A stretch of 64,000 nucleotides of DNA from Gymnopus androsaceus JB14 (Eukaryota; Basidiomycota; Agaricomycetes; Agaricales; Omphalotaceae). Location of the stretch: contig ML769668.1 of assembly GCA_009733575.1 (NCBI GenBank), positions 1 to 64,000 on the forward strand. The letters are read 5' to 3'. This document shows, one piece after another, positions 33,844 through 44,557 of the stretch; the stretch's first letter is position 1; each line of letters begins with the position of its first letter. The position numbers were made by a program, and so were the translations under genes. The notes beneath the pieces are model-generated. The model searched no databases. It was not told the DNA's origin and worked only from the letters and a program-made list of their open reading frames with translations.

Positions 33844-34531
33844 ATGTACGTTTCTCTGTCCTTTATCTTATGGTTGAAAGGAACAAAACCTATATTTCCC
33901 CCTTCCAGTATTCCGCTCTCGCTGGCCCTTCGATGATCTAGAAGACCAGCACCAAGTTCCCAGCTCAAAACTCATTCGATTTCCCCTACCACCGAATGCT
34001 TGAACTGACAAAAGAACGAAGGATAAGAGCCTACATCGAGGATGATGAACGTGAACGCAATAGCGGGCGAAGAATTTTTTGGAATGAGACGGAGATCCTC
34101 TATATCTAATACGAATGCGGCGACGTCGACGAAGCAGCAGCAACAGCGTGGTAATTCTCCAGCGCTCTCTACAAAACAGCAACAGTAGCGTCTTCCGCCG
34201 ACGCCTCGAGGATATTTCTGCAGGACAAGCGTCTGGAAGTACTGCTGTACGGCTGGTGAACGGCTATGGGCACGAGATAGACGGAAATGGGACGCTGCTT
34301 TTGTCTCCAACCGCAGCGCTCGAAGCGAATGGCAGGAGGATTTCAAGGCTCAGTCTCGGTTAATGGGCATGGTGCTGGATCTGCTGGAGGGGCTAGCGGA
34401 AGATAAATCGAGCGGTGGATGGAAAAGCTCGGGAGGGAGAAGCGCCTCTCCTGTAGCCTCTACTACGTCTTCTGGTCGACAGAACAGCACCACATTCTTC
34501 TGCCTTTGCTTCTTCGTCAGCAGGGTCCAGC
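33844..34531 (+). pseudogene. Set3 5' end only (partial copy D)
   Basis: Resembles copy A from 21440 to about 22170: the 5'-UTR intron motif, start region near 34042, the poly-Gln segment (with CAG changed to TAG near 34186) and the Ser-rich stretch, with several one-base indels. It stops at CAGCAGGGTCCAG, where the inverted arm begins. It has no PHD or SET domain. Confidence 0.75.
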
Positions 34532-35384
34532 GAGTATGGTGGGCATTTGGATAAATAATGGGAGTGGCTGTAATGTCAACAGAACCTAGAGCGTGTTCCC
34601 ACTGTTCTTGTTCAAGAAGGAAGGAAGGAAGGAAGCTCCGGTCCCTGGCATATGCGACGCGAGTCCCGGGCCTGTAAAAATGAACGACAAAGCTCCTGTA
34701 AAAAGCGAGTAGACCATGCGAAATACTACCCGAGGAATTGTTTCAGATCCTTTGGTCATGATCCCCAAGTTGAAAAAAGGTAAAGGTTGCAACTCGAAAT
34801 TGAATAGGCAGTGATGTACAAACGCAAGTTGTTCAAGGCGCCTAAATCATGGACGGTGTAGCGGGCCGCAACCTAAGCGCTGGACTTCCGTCTTTCTTCC
34901 TTCACCTTTCTTCCGATTACTCTTGCTTGTCACTGATGAAAACTGGGCCCATTAGCTAGGTACAGATGATTTACATTCCATCGAATAGTGGCGCCCTTCA
35001 ATCCATGAGCCTTATCGCAAGAAATTTTGAATGAGATCGGTGCAAGATCGGTGTATCTGGCCTGTCAACATAGTTGCCTTCGCGGCATCGAAATCCATCG
35101 CTGAACCCGGAGAAATCAACAATTTGGAAGAAAACTTCAACCCTCGAGCTAACTTAATCATAGACGAGAAGAATTCCATGCAAGTAGCCATTTGTTTCTG
35201 CGGTAGTAGGCCTTTTGCCAATTTCGTCCATGCACTATGCTCGATGTTCAAAATCTATCTGAACGACAGCCGACCGTCAGGACTCCTGCCCACATCTAGC
35301 AAGTACGGAAGGAAGAGCGGACAGTATGGATGGATAGGCATGCGCTCATCTCCTCGGGGCATACACCCGTTTCGAGCATCCGCT

Positions 35385-36700
35385 AGATTTAGGAATATAT
35401 TGGCCCGCATTCCGAGACCAAGATGTTGATTGCATTTATCAAAATGTACCCGGTCTCTATTACGATAATCCGTCTTCATTACCACCTGAAGACAGTTTTT
35501 CTGTTCACCAAGTCGGACTACAAAACTATATTTTTTCCTATTGTTCGTAGCCCTCAGAGCGTGTTTCCTCCCACTGTTTTTGATCTGCCGCATCTACAGC
35601 TTATCTTCTCTCCATTGCCCTGTCTGAATTTCTAACACGTCGCTCTCTGTTGAGCACAATGTAACGGATTCGGCTTCATCCTTCTACAGGCCAATGTCTC
35701 AAATCAACGAATAGCGCTAACGAAGATATCATAACCCTCCACACGCCAATAATTATGCTTCAGCTTGACTGAAGCATAGTCTGAAGTAAATTATTTTCAA
35801 TACCTATGTGAAATATACTTTTTCAGAACAAATATGGAAATGATTATTTCGATAGAGTTGACGAATGAATAAGTTCTTTACCTTCTGAATTTTTGAATTT
35901 ACACGTACTTCTGAAGGGAGAATTTTCATTTGGACTCTGAAAACAGATAGTTTTTATGTGACGGAAAAGTTCTTCTTTCACAATAAGAGTGCAAGTAATT
36001 GTTTCAAAGAACAATTCAATTTTCCGCTGAAAGATTGCCTTTCGCTGTGCGGTGTGCAGCGGCCCGGTCCGGTCCCGAAAATTGAAGTATTGCTCTTTCG
36101 GAAACCAGCTGAAAGGGTTCTTCGAACCAATTTCTTTCACTCTTATTATGAAAAAAGCATTCAGTCTCCCTTGAAATTGTTGTTTCAGAGTTCAATTGAA
36201 ATCACTTTTTGTGGAAATCAGTCTAATTTTCAAAATTCAGAAGGTAGGAATTTTTATTTATTCATTCAGTCTACCGAAATACTTATCTTCGCATATTTGT
36301 CTGGAAAAGTACATTTTTGCATAGGTGTTGAAATAATTTATCTTCACACTATGCTTCAGCCAAAGCTGAAGCATAATTCATCTGGTGGTGTGCCTGGAGG
36401 CCTCTCCCATCTGGGGAATCACTACGCAAAACGAGGGTCCTCCCCCGAGGAATCTTACCAGTGCTTTATTGCTTTTTCTTGATCTATGCAGGTCCATTGG
36501 TGCTTTCCAGTTCTAATCACTCACATTGGTTGAGTTTGTGCAGACGATATTTGGTCTCAGCAGTATGAAGATGGTTGTAATGTCGGAGGATACATCACAT
36601 TCGAACTGGGTGCTTATGGAATGAGTATCACTTTTGCCTTTCTTCTTCTAATCATTTATACCCAATGGTTACATAGACTCTGGGGAGAACGTTGAAACAG
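35385..36700 (+). pseudogene. UbiA-type fragment, mirrored copy
   Basis: Same pieces as the minus-strand fragment at 31.54-32.84 kb, now on plus: YHLKTVFLFTKSDYKTIFF at about 35473-35530, the MITE at 35740-36392, then the RPLPSG region. It has its own extra indels. Confidence 0.6.
35740..36392. mobile_element. Foldback MITE, mirrored copy
   Basis: Inverted counterpart of the element at 31782-32427 in the same flanks (CCT/AGG sides), so it was duplicated with the locus rather than inserted independently. Ends CACACGCCAATAATTATGC and its inverse. Confidence 0.85.
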
Positions 36701-36879
36701 AACAACGATAAGTACTGGCCATTCTTTGCGTGGTGCACTGATTTTAATCACGATTTCAGCCATTTATTCATGATTGGGGAAAGGAAGACGCTCACACCTG
36801 ACAGGATTTTTGCTTAACATGTCCTGGACTTATGGACGATATTGGAAGCCGTATCTAGGTGCACACATGTTATCACAGA

Positions 36880-37660
36880 TATAATACAATGTATTCTGGT
36901 GGCAGTGATGCGGGCCTTTTGCATTTGAGTTTGAAGACGATAACGGACTAATACTAAAGCTTTCGTTTCCCGACAAAATACATCAGCCTGTTGGATGCGG
37001 TAGTGTAATGAAGGCAGTCGCTGACCCATTTTGCGGTTTTCACGCCGTTGAGCATTGAGCATAAGCTAATGGTAAGGTCGCATTGAGAAAGACGGTATAC
37101 CCCCCGCGCGACATCAGCTATAATTCAACGCCTCCTCAAAACCCTCCATCATCAATTCCACTTCACTCCACTCGTTATTCGTCCTCATACGTGTCACGGT
37201 CAAATTTAACATGTAGAACGAATCTTCTGCGACGATGGCGACGAGGGAATCGGTTGTTGACCAGTAGACCTGGGTAGAAATGTATCAGTAGAGGTAAACG
37301 TAGAAAAAAGATGCGCCGACCTCCTTTGCATCAACATTTAAGATCCTCCTAACCACCTTTCCACTCCCAATCCCCAGAACATCCTGAACTCATTCCCTCT
37401 CGCAGCAAGCAGCGGTCCTCCGTAAAGTGCATCCATACCCCAACTACTGAGACCTTCATTCCTTTCCAGCTTCCTTGAAATTCTCGTGACAACTTGAGAG
37501 TGACCTTGGACTCGAGCACAGCGTATGTGTTCAAATGCCGGTCCCCAAGCAAACACATATACGGTTTAAGGCCTTGTTCCTCCAACGCGAGAGCAGTGTA
37601 AGTGATCCATTCACACCATCCGCCGACGACAGTAACCCAACAACGTTCGTTTCGGAGAAT
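36880..37660 (-). pseudogene. COPB2 fragment, mirrored copy
   Basis: Minus-strand pieces match the 30.5-31.3 kb fragment (for example LSSWGMDALYGGPLLAARGN at about 37455-37395), with further frameshifts. Confidence 0.65.
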
Positions 37661-39069
37661 GTATGATGGATGTCGGATTTGCTTTTATATCGCCACCACC
37701 TGCCATGTTACTCGGTATATATGGTGTTTCGTTAACCAGAACAGGACGCCATTTCAATTGCGATGGAAATGCCTGTGCAACACCCTCCGATGTCGTTGCT
37801 CATGATACTGTTTTGTAAGGAAATGACAGTACTGACCATAGCGTGAAAGATTTTATCATTCGACGCCTAAAGAGGCTCATACAACCATTCGACTGCGCAC
37901 ACTGAGAAATATCCGAACCAGCCTATTTTCCACTCTAGTGTCATTTGTATCATGAAGACCAGTGGTGGGATGGGAGAACATAATAGTTGGTCTTTCATGA
38001 GGTGTGTTCTACATCTCGCCGATTGAGCATTCTAATTAAATTCCTTGTAGACATAAATCCTTAAAGCATCGGAGTGAGAGACAATTACTGTATATTTCGT
38101 GAATGTATCTTGTATTCCTTGTTGGAATAGCACTTCCTTCATCTTCGAGTCGGGGAACTTGCCCGGACTTGACCGGCGCTACAGACGAATTATCATGAGG
38201 GTATGATGCAAGACGACGCGAAAAAAGCATCGAAGCCTTGAGACAAAGTGGTAGATTTAACAAATCACTTCGCAGAATGTCTGGACCTAGAGCAGAAGTC
38301 GGGAAAAGTCCTACAGTATGCACTGTTCATTTGCTTCCTTCATTAACTCTTTGCAAAAAATGAAAGGACTCCGAAACGTTCGAGTTCCGAGTTTGTAACA
38401 GGAATCAGATTTCCGAATTCAAAGGACCCACTCGCCTGCAGCTGTTCACAGCCTGCTAATTACTGCAACCATGGATCCAACAAGATATTCGGACGTGGGT
38501 TGAAAGAATATTGAAGTGGTATTTAGGTCATCATTGTATATGTTGGCTGGGATCCCCGAAACGTGGTCAGTGAGGAAACTTGAGACATGAAACCACCTAC
38601 ATTAGGCGTAATTCCCGTTTTCGTTCTTTGTTGGAAAAAAAGAGAAAGTCGGATAACACGAAAAAATTCATTCCGCTACAGTATTTGATTGGTATGTTTC
38701 GATTTTCTTGTGTCGGTAGGTACAAAGCTTTGATATCGATAGATAACCTAGAGCAAACACGAAAGCAATGAGAAGGAAAGGATTGAATGAGAGAGAGAGA
38801 AATAAAAACGCAATAATTGTTTCCACATCGAAAAACGAAAGCTGGTCAATGGATAAGTTATGTGACATGAGAAAAGATTTCAAAACCCAATAAACCACAA
38901 GAAAGAGGAGAGACAGGAACGAACCAAGGAAAGTAAAACAGAGAAATCAGGAAAAAAAACATCAGAAAGCAAATAAGGATATACGACGAAACTAACAGTA
39001 CCACATATCGAGAAGAGACAACGTAGGCCCATCGAAGCACAATGCATACATTACACACACCCCGCAAAA

Positions 39070-42000
39070 CTATCTCCCCATCCCCCACTGTCCCTGCTCC
39101 CTAAGTTCTTTGGGGACCACTACATCCACTCTCGAGCTCTCGATCTCTGTCTCTGTCCCCTACTCTCCTTCCAAAAATCTCCCCCGCGATCTCTAAACCG
39201 GTTCTCATCCCTGGAATCGTACGGTGCCCCACGAGAAAAGGAACATGTTACCACCGCCATTACGATCCACCGTGGATGACCTCTTCCTCCTGCATCCTGT
39301 CTTTGCTTGCAATTGACGATAGGCTCGAGGGCCGGAGGGAGGAGTACGACCTAAAGACCGTTGAGGCAGGCAAAGCGCCGGAGGTGCAGGTCAGAGGAGC
39401 TGAAGTTGCAGGGGAAGAGGTGCGTTGAAGTTAAGAGGAGCGGGAATGAAGTGTTACGCACTAAACTAGGGACAGGCTCCGCGTAAACGGCGGACTCCAT
39501 GGGCAGAGAGGATACTGATGTGAGCGCTGAAACGAATGAACGGGGTCGCGTGGGAGAGTTCGTGAACGCTGCTCATTCGGCTGCATTGGTGTCCGGGAAC
39601 TTGAATGGTCGACCGGTGGGGCAGTAGGCTTAGGGATTGATGACGAACGAGGAGGATTGTTTGTTCGAGATTGCAAGGGGGTGGGGGGAGGCGCTGAAGG
39701 AGAAGAAGTCCTGGTCATCATTATCCACAGATTTCTCTCCACCTCCGGTTGGAAGCCTGCCGAATATCGTTTGGATGGCCGTTCCGGATGAGACTGGGGG
39801 GCAACTCCTTAGGCGATGTGTTTGAAGCTAATGACGACGGGGCCCCAACCGGACAGCCGACGGGGCAACAAAAGCTGACTGAAAATGGTCGGAGACGGAG
39901 AGAGCACCCGTGGCAGAGAGAAACGGGGGAAGGCAGAGAAGGAAGGATGCTGCGGCCAAGCCCATTGACCATCTTCGTCCCTCGTCGGTCCCCACCGCCT
40001 TTCGAATGTCACCAAAAAGCTTGTTTACGTCTTCGGAGGCTCTCACTAACCACGTCCACGATCGGATTGCGATTGCTCTGCGTTCAGCCATCCTCCGTCC
40101 CTGTTGCTTAAGCAGGTGCAACGGAGACTAGAAAAAGCGAAGTAGGCAGACGCTGCCATCGCATAGTTGGCGCGTCCGCCTCCATAAGCTCCTTCATGAC
40201 CTCCGCTCGATTTGTCCTATCCTCCGAGTCCTTCGAGTGGTTATCGCTCCTTCCATCCTCATCCTTGAGCTCCTAACTCTCTCCGCAGAAAAATATCCCT
40301 TCTTCTGCTCCCTCCGCTCCCTCTCTTCTTTTTCCCGTTGCCTGTTCCCCCTCCTCTTTGCGTCCCTAATTCCCGCATGCGCAAAGTCTTTCAATTGACA
40401 TCTTCACCTTCGATGGCGCCTTGCGTCCGCGTAAACGAAGGAGTTGCAAAGAGAGCTCGTAGTGGGCGTTTGCAGCCGTAATGCCCAGTAAAGTGGCGGA
40501 AGCTGGCGGGGAAAAGAAGAAAATGAGCTAAATTAAAGCACAAAAGATGCAAAAAAGATACATACCCCAGTACATATGCTCATATGTTGATACGTTTAGT
40601 TCTCACTGCCTGAGTGAGGGGGGTGTAGTGACTCTTGTAGTCCTCGAAGTTGACATTCAAGCTTGCTTGCTGGCCTTCAGCAGGTTTCAGTTAGGGCGAA
40701 ATGGATACCCCCATTGGAGCTAAATAACTTACCCGGATTCGAGGGATCCTTCAACGCTTTTCCCTCCCAAACGTTGTCAGCAACCCCTATCATTTGCCTT
40801 CCATCCGGCCCTCGACTTCAAGGAGGTGTAGCAGGCGAATATGTTTCCCCTAACGAGGGTGAACATTGACGTGAATGTTCGAGGGTTTGGGACCATGTCA
40901 GAAGGGGTTGGCGGGTTGAGGATGAGGATGAAACGCTTCAATCTTCCGGCTGTCCTAATCTGCATCCCCGCTGTGTCTTCAGGAGCATTTTTCTGCCGGA
41001 AGGCCGAGTAGTAGATACGAGCACGCAAACGGGAGGCAGGAGCTGAATACCAGGCAGAAATCAGGATTCTCCAACCCAGGAGAAGACAACGGTGAAGACA
41101 AGTGGGGCAAGGCGAAGACACAGCAGTTAATTCATCCTCCCCACCGTCACATGACCGCCAGCGTCCTGCAGCATCTCGCAGTCCCAAAGTGCTCATCCCC
41201 AAAGCCACCTTATGATCGAAGCGGGTGACGATCCAACGATGACAGCGCACTCCAAAATGCGTGAGGGCTCGAATGCGAGTGAACAGCATCTGAAGAGAGA
41301 GGCACCTCTTGCGTCTCTCGTTTACAAGTGGATTGGCAGGAAACGCAGACTCCCCCTAACAGGCAGACATTCGGAGAACCCACGTTGTTAGGTGAAGCTG
41401 AAGAACCGGCGAAGCGGCGTATAGGAGATGGCAAGGCCAGATGGCGGAAATCTCCCCGTCCAAGTTTTGCGGGACGGTGGTCAGCGGGCGGGTCTCGGAA
41501 AGGACCAACGTAGAATCTGTAATTTGTCCCGCCCCGAGCGGGTGACGAGCGGGTTCGAAATTTTGGTGGGCGTGAGCGGAAGGCGAATGCGAAATGTTGT
41601 AATCCGCCAAGTGGAGGCAATACCCTTGCGTCGTCGTCAATTTGCCATCGATCGCGCATCCCCACTACTCGCCTGGCGGTACGGGACTGGAAAAATCAGA
41701 CTCAATTACCAATCCTCCCGCCACCTGCGCAACATTTGACCCCGGACCCCGAGCAAGCCCGCAAAGTCGCTTCCTCCACCATCTCTAGCTTTAACCCTCC
41801 AAACCGGCTTCCCCATTATGGTTCCGTTATCAAATAACATTCCTCCGCCATAGTGAGCAGAGGAAAAGGTCGGAACTCTTCAAGCCCTAGGTCATCGGGC
41901 AGAACCAACATCGTCCCCCATCCTTGAGATCCATACATCGCAACCCAGACCGATGAAGAAACACTAATACGCCCTCCTCAATGGGAACCCACGCCATGCT

Positions 42001-44365
42001 CCTGGGAGAGTGAGAACCCGCCCGATTCTCCTGGTCCAAGGAAAGCGTCCGTGGGCATGCAGCAGATGGATCGGAATTGATACGTTCATCCGGCCATCCG
42101 GAGCAGGAAGCCCGTTCGTTCTGTAAACGCTCATCATGTCCTGGGCGATTTGGAACTAGAGAAGACGGGGCCAGAGAGCATTGGCCGTATTCGGTCGTCT
42201 CTGCGAGAAGGCGACCGTGACCGGGATCGGGACCTCCCCACCGTTCTGCTGTTCATCCCGATACTTGAATAGCATTCCCTATTGGCAGAGGCGCAAATGC
42301 GCCTAGCAGCCTGCAGCTGCAGCGGCCAAGGCAGCAAGTGGGTGCACTGCCTAATGCCCCTTGGTGCCACCGTCGGAGATCTTGAGCGTTTCTCGTTCCT
42401 GTTCGTGAGGGGCAAATCCGAAAGACCAGATGCGAACGTAGTTTGTTCGCACCAAAGATCTTGGTCCAAAGTTTTGATGCTTTGCCTTGCGCCCCTGCAA
42501 CAGTATGATTCCGAAATACGGGAATGAGCGTCCAAGACGTAGACGCAGGATAGGAATCGCAGGCGATAAAAGGGACAGATTGGCCCCAAGTGACATGAGC
42601 GGGGATGTGTTGCAGTTTCAACGTCAGGGATGGGACCGAGATGATTGGAGGAGGGAAGGAGATTTGTGGAAGGAGAGGACAGCGCCAGTCATTGATATTG
42701 TAGGATAGGAATAGAAGATGACGATGACGGTAGTACTGCAGGATCCGGTGTCACTTTTAAAAAGATTCGAATCAATACACAGAAAATTCAATAGAGGAAA
42801 AACATACCATTCTGAGCCCGAACAATATCGTGATGATCTGGTCAACATTCTCATAGACGTGCGCCACGAGACCTGTTCTGTCCGCGAATATGCAGCTCCT
42901 TTTCATGCGATGGCACTCGACCTCCGCTCATTTTCGGCGGGACCTCATCCATCCCTGCAACCTCATCGGAGCCATGTTCCTGCGTGGCTTGGATGACATC
43001 CGTGCAGAGGTAGATAATTTCCCTCGCGTGATGAATCGAACCGGTTTTAGCCGATGTCGTTGAGGAGGTAATGGATCTGTGAAAGGGAGATAACATAGGA
43101 CACCACAGAACAAGACAATAGACAAGCGAAATATTGAGTTAATTCAGAAAGAAAGAATCGAATGCAAGAACGGACGGCGCAAAAATCAATCCACGTCCTT
43201 ATCACCATCACCCCTCAATGTCGAATCCACCTCTACATCCCTCCTCATCCACCCTCCAATGTCGACCTCTACTTCTCATCTTCACAACATCCTCCGCCCG
43301 CTCCGAGCAGGCCGTGTTCCCCGAATACAGATCCACATTCCATCCCGTGCGCGAAAATCGAACTTTGGTTGACGCTCGGAAGGATTGGCCGAAGCCCATA
43401 GGGATTGGAGGATACGGGTACGGAGTGAGCGGGATGGGGAACCGGGGACGAAAAGGGCTATGGAAATGAAAATGGCGGCAGTCCATAGGGTAGCAGGGAA
43501 AGCCGGAATCCTGCTGGAGGCGGAGGGTATCCGCATCATCCGAAGCAAAATGCAGGGACTGTGAAGGTATGGAGGAAAATGTGGCAGAGGGAAGAGGCAG
43601 TGCCTCCCATGCTCCGCTCCTTCCGGCTTGGTTGAGCTTGAGGTCTAGGACCTAACGCCCCCTTAATACTCTAAATCCAATCCTACCACCCCAGCCTCCC
43701 GCTTCCAGGTATCCTCTCCCGAGTCCTAAAGCCGCGAGGGCGCACGATTTGGGCGCCAGAGCGTGAGTAGGCGGAGCGCAGTCGAATTCGAGTTTTGGAA
43801 TGATTATTCGATTCAGATTCGAGAGATGGAGGTAGCGGTAACGGTGAAGTGAAGGGGAACGATAGAACGGAATGGAAGGTGGATGACTCGGGCAGGAAGG
43901 AAGTACACTTGCTGCGTGCTCGTCTGTAAGCACCCTGCTCTCCGGTGAAGAAGAAGACCGCCTAATGCCTCGAGGTCAAGGTTGGTCATCTCCACTCTAA
44001 CAGCTCCCTCTGGATGATGTCTTCGCTCCCAGCTGCTCAGGCTTCCCACGGGATATAAGTTCGGCCCGGTTTACGAGGTTGCCAATAGCAAGGTCGTCCC
44101 TTCGNNNNNNNNNNNNNNNNNNNNNNNNNCCGCGCTGCGACCGCGCCAGGCTTGTGAGCCTTCTTCCCCGCCTCCTGTGCCTCCGTTCCCACTTTCCTCA
44201 GCCATCTTCATCCTCCTAGCCTGCAACTCCCTCGCTTTCTGCCTCCCTTGTCTAAATCCCAGCCTCCGGGACAGGAAGATGAAAACAGTGACGGGTTGCA
44301 TTCCCAGCACCACCATCTATCAGGTAAGTTTTCCTTGTCCTTCATCTCGATTCCGAAACAGACAC
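39070..44365 (-). pseudogene. Set3-like gene, inverted copy B, heavily frameshifted
   Basis: Runs from the stop (39070-39072) back to the PHD finger, where homology ends at 44365; the N-terminal ~230 codons are missing. Recognisable blocks include the RD-rich tail, the exon-7 coiled coil and the Arg/Ser-rich middle. No exon is open because single-base indels occur every few tens of bases in 39.1-44.1 kb. It carries A-type variants in some stretches and C-type in others. A 25-N gap interrupts it at 44105-44129. It could not encode Set3. Confidence 0.85.
44105..44129. other. Assembly gap (25 N)
   Basis: Twenty-five N within copy B, in the acidic/Arg-rich region after the PHD finger. It joins sequence that does not correspond to adjacent parts of the gene: the left side matches the 24.38-kb part of copy A and the right side the 22.58-kb part, so about 1.8 kb of the gene, including the SET region, is absent from B here. 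Confidence 0.9.
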
Positions 44366-44557
44366 AGCAAAGTACTCATTACTGGTGCCAACGTATACAT
44401 TGCTTCATGGATTTGTAAGACTCTATTGGACAGAGGTTACAGCGTTCGAGGTGCTGTCCGATCCGCAGAGAAAGGAACACGGATGAGAGATATCTTCAAA
44501 GAGTATGAGGATAAACTCGAGTTTGTTGTTGTACCGGATATTACAAAGGTTGTTTAA
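44366..44557 (+). pseudogene. Extended SDR N-terminal fragment, second copy
   Basis: An open segment reads SKVLITGANVYIASWICKTL, LDRGYSVRGAVRSAEKGTRM and RDIFKEYEDKLEFVVVPDIT, then KVV and TAA. The nucleotide-binding loop of extended SDRs is TGANGYIAS; here the middle Gly is Val. Only the first beta-alpha-beta unit is present. It abuts the inverted PHD fragment on the left and the Set3 5'-UTR intron motif on the right, like its partner at 33650. Confidence 0.75.

Larger units (their letters stand above)
34532..44365. repeat. Inverted copy B of the Set3 locus
   Basis: Reading right to left, this segment repeats copy A from the PHD region (about 22.39 kb) through the Set3 3' flank, COPB2 piece, MITE and UbiA piece to 33649. 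Divergence from A is mostly scattered one-base insertions and deletions, densest in 39.1-44.1 kb, which includes the N gap. The inner junction is exact at ACCATACTC (33641-33649 against 34532-34540), and the outer one is at CAGACAC (44359-44365 against 45387-45393). Confidence 0.9.

Noticed and set aside
44177..44557. 126-codon frame joining a hydrophobic stretch to the SDR fragment, looking like a signal-anchored dehydrogenase
   Set aside because: The hydrophobic part is the antisense of the inverted Set3 PHD region; the join is the palindrome junction, not a real fusion gene.
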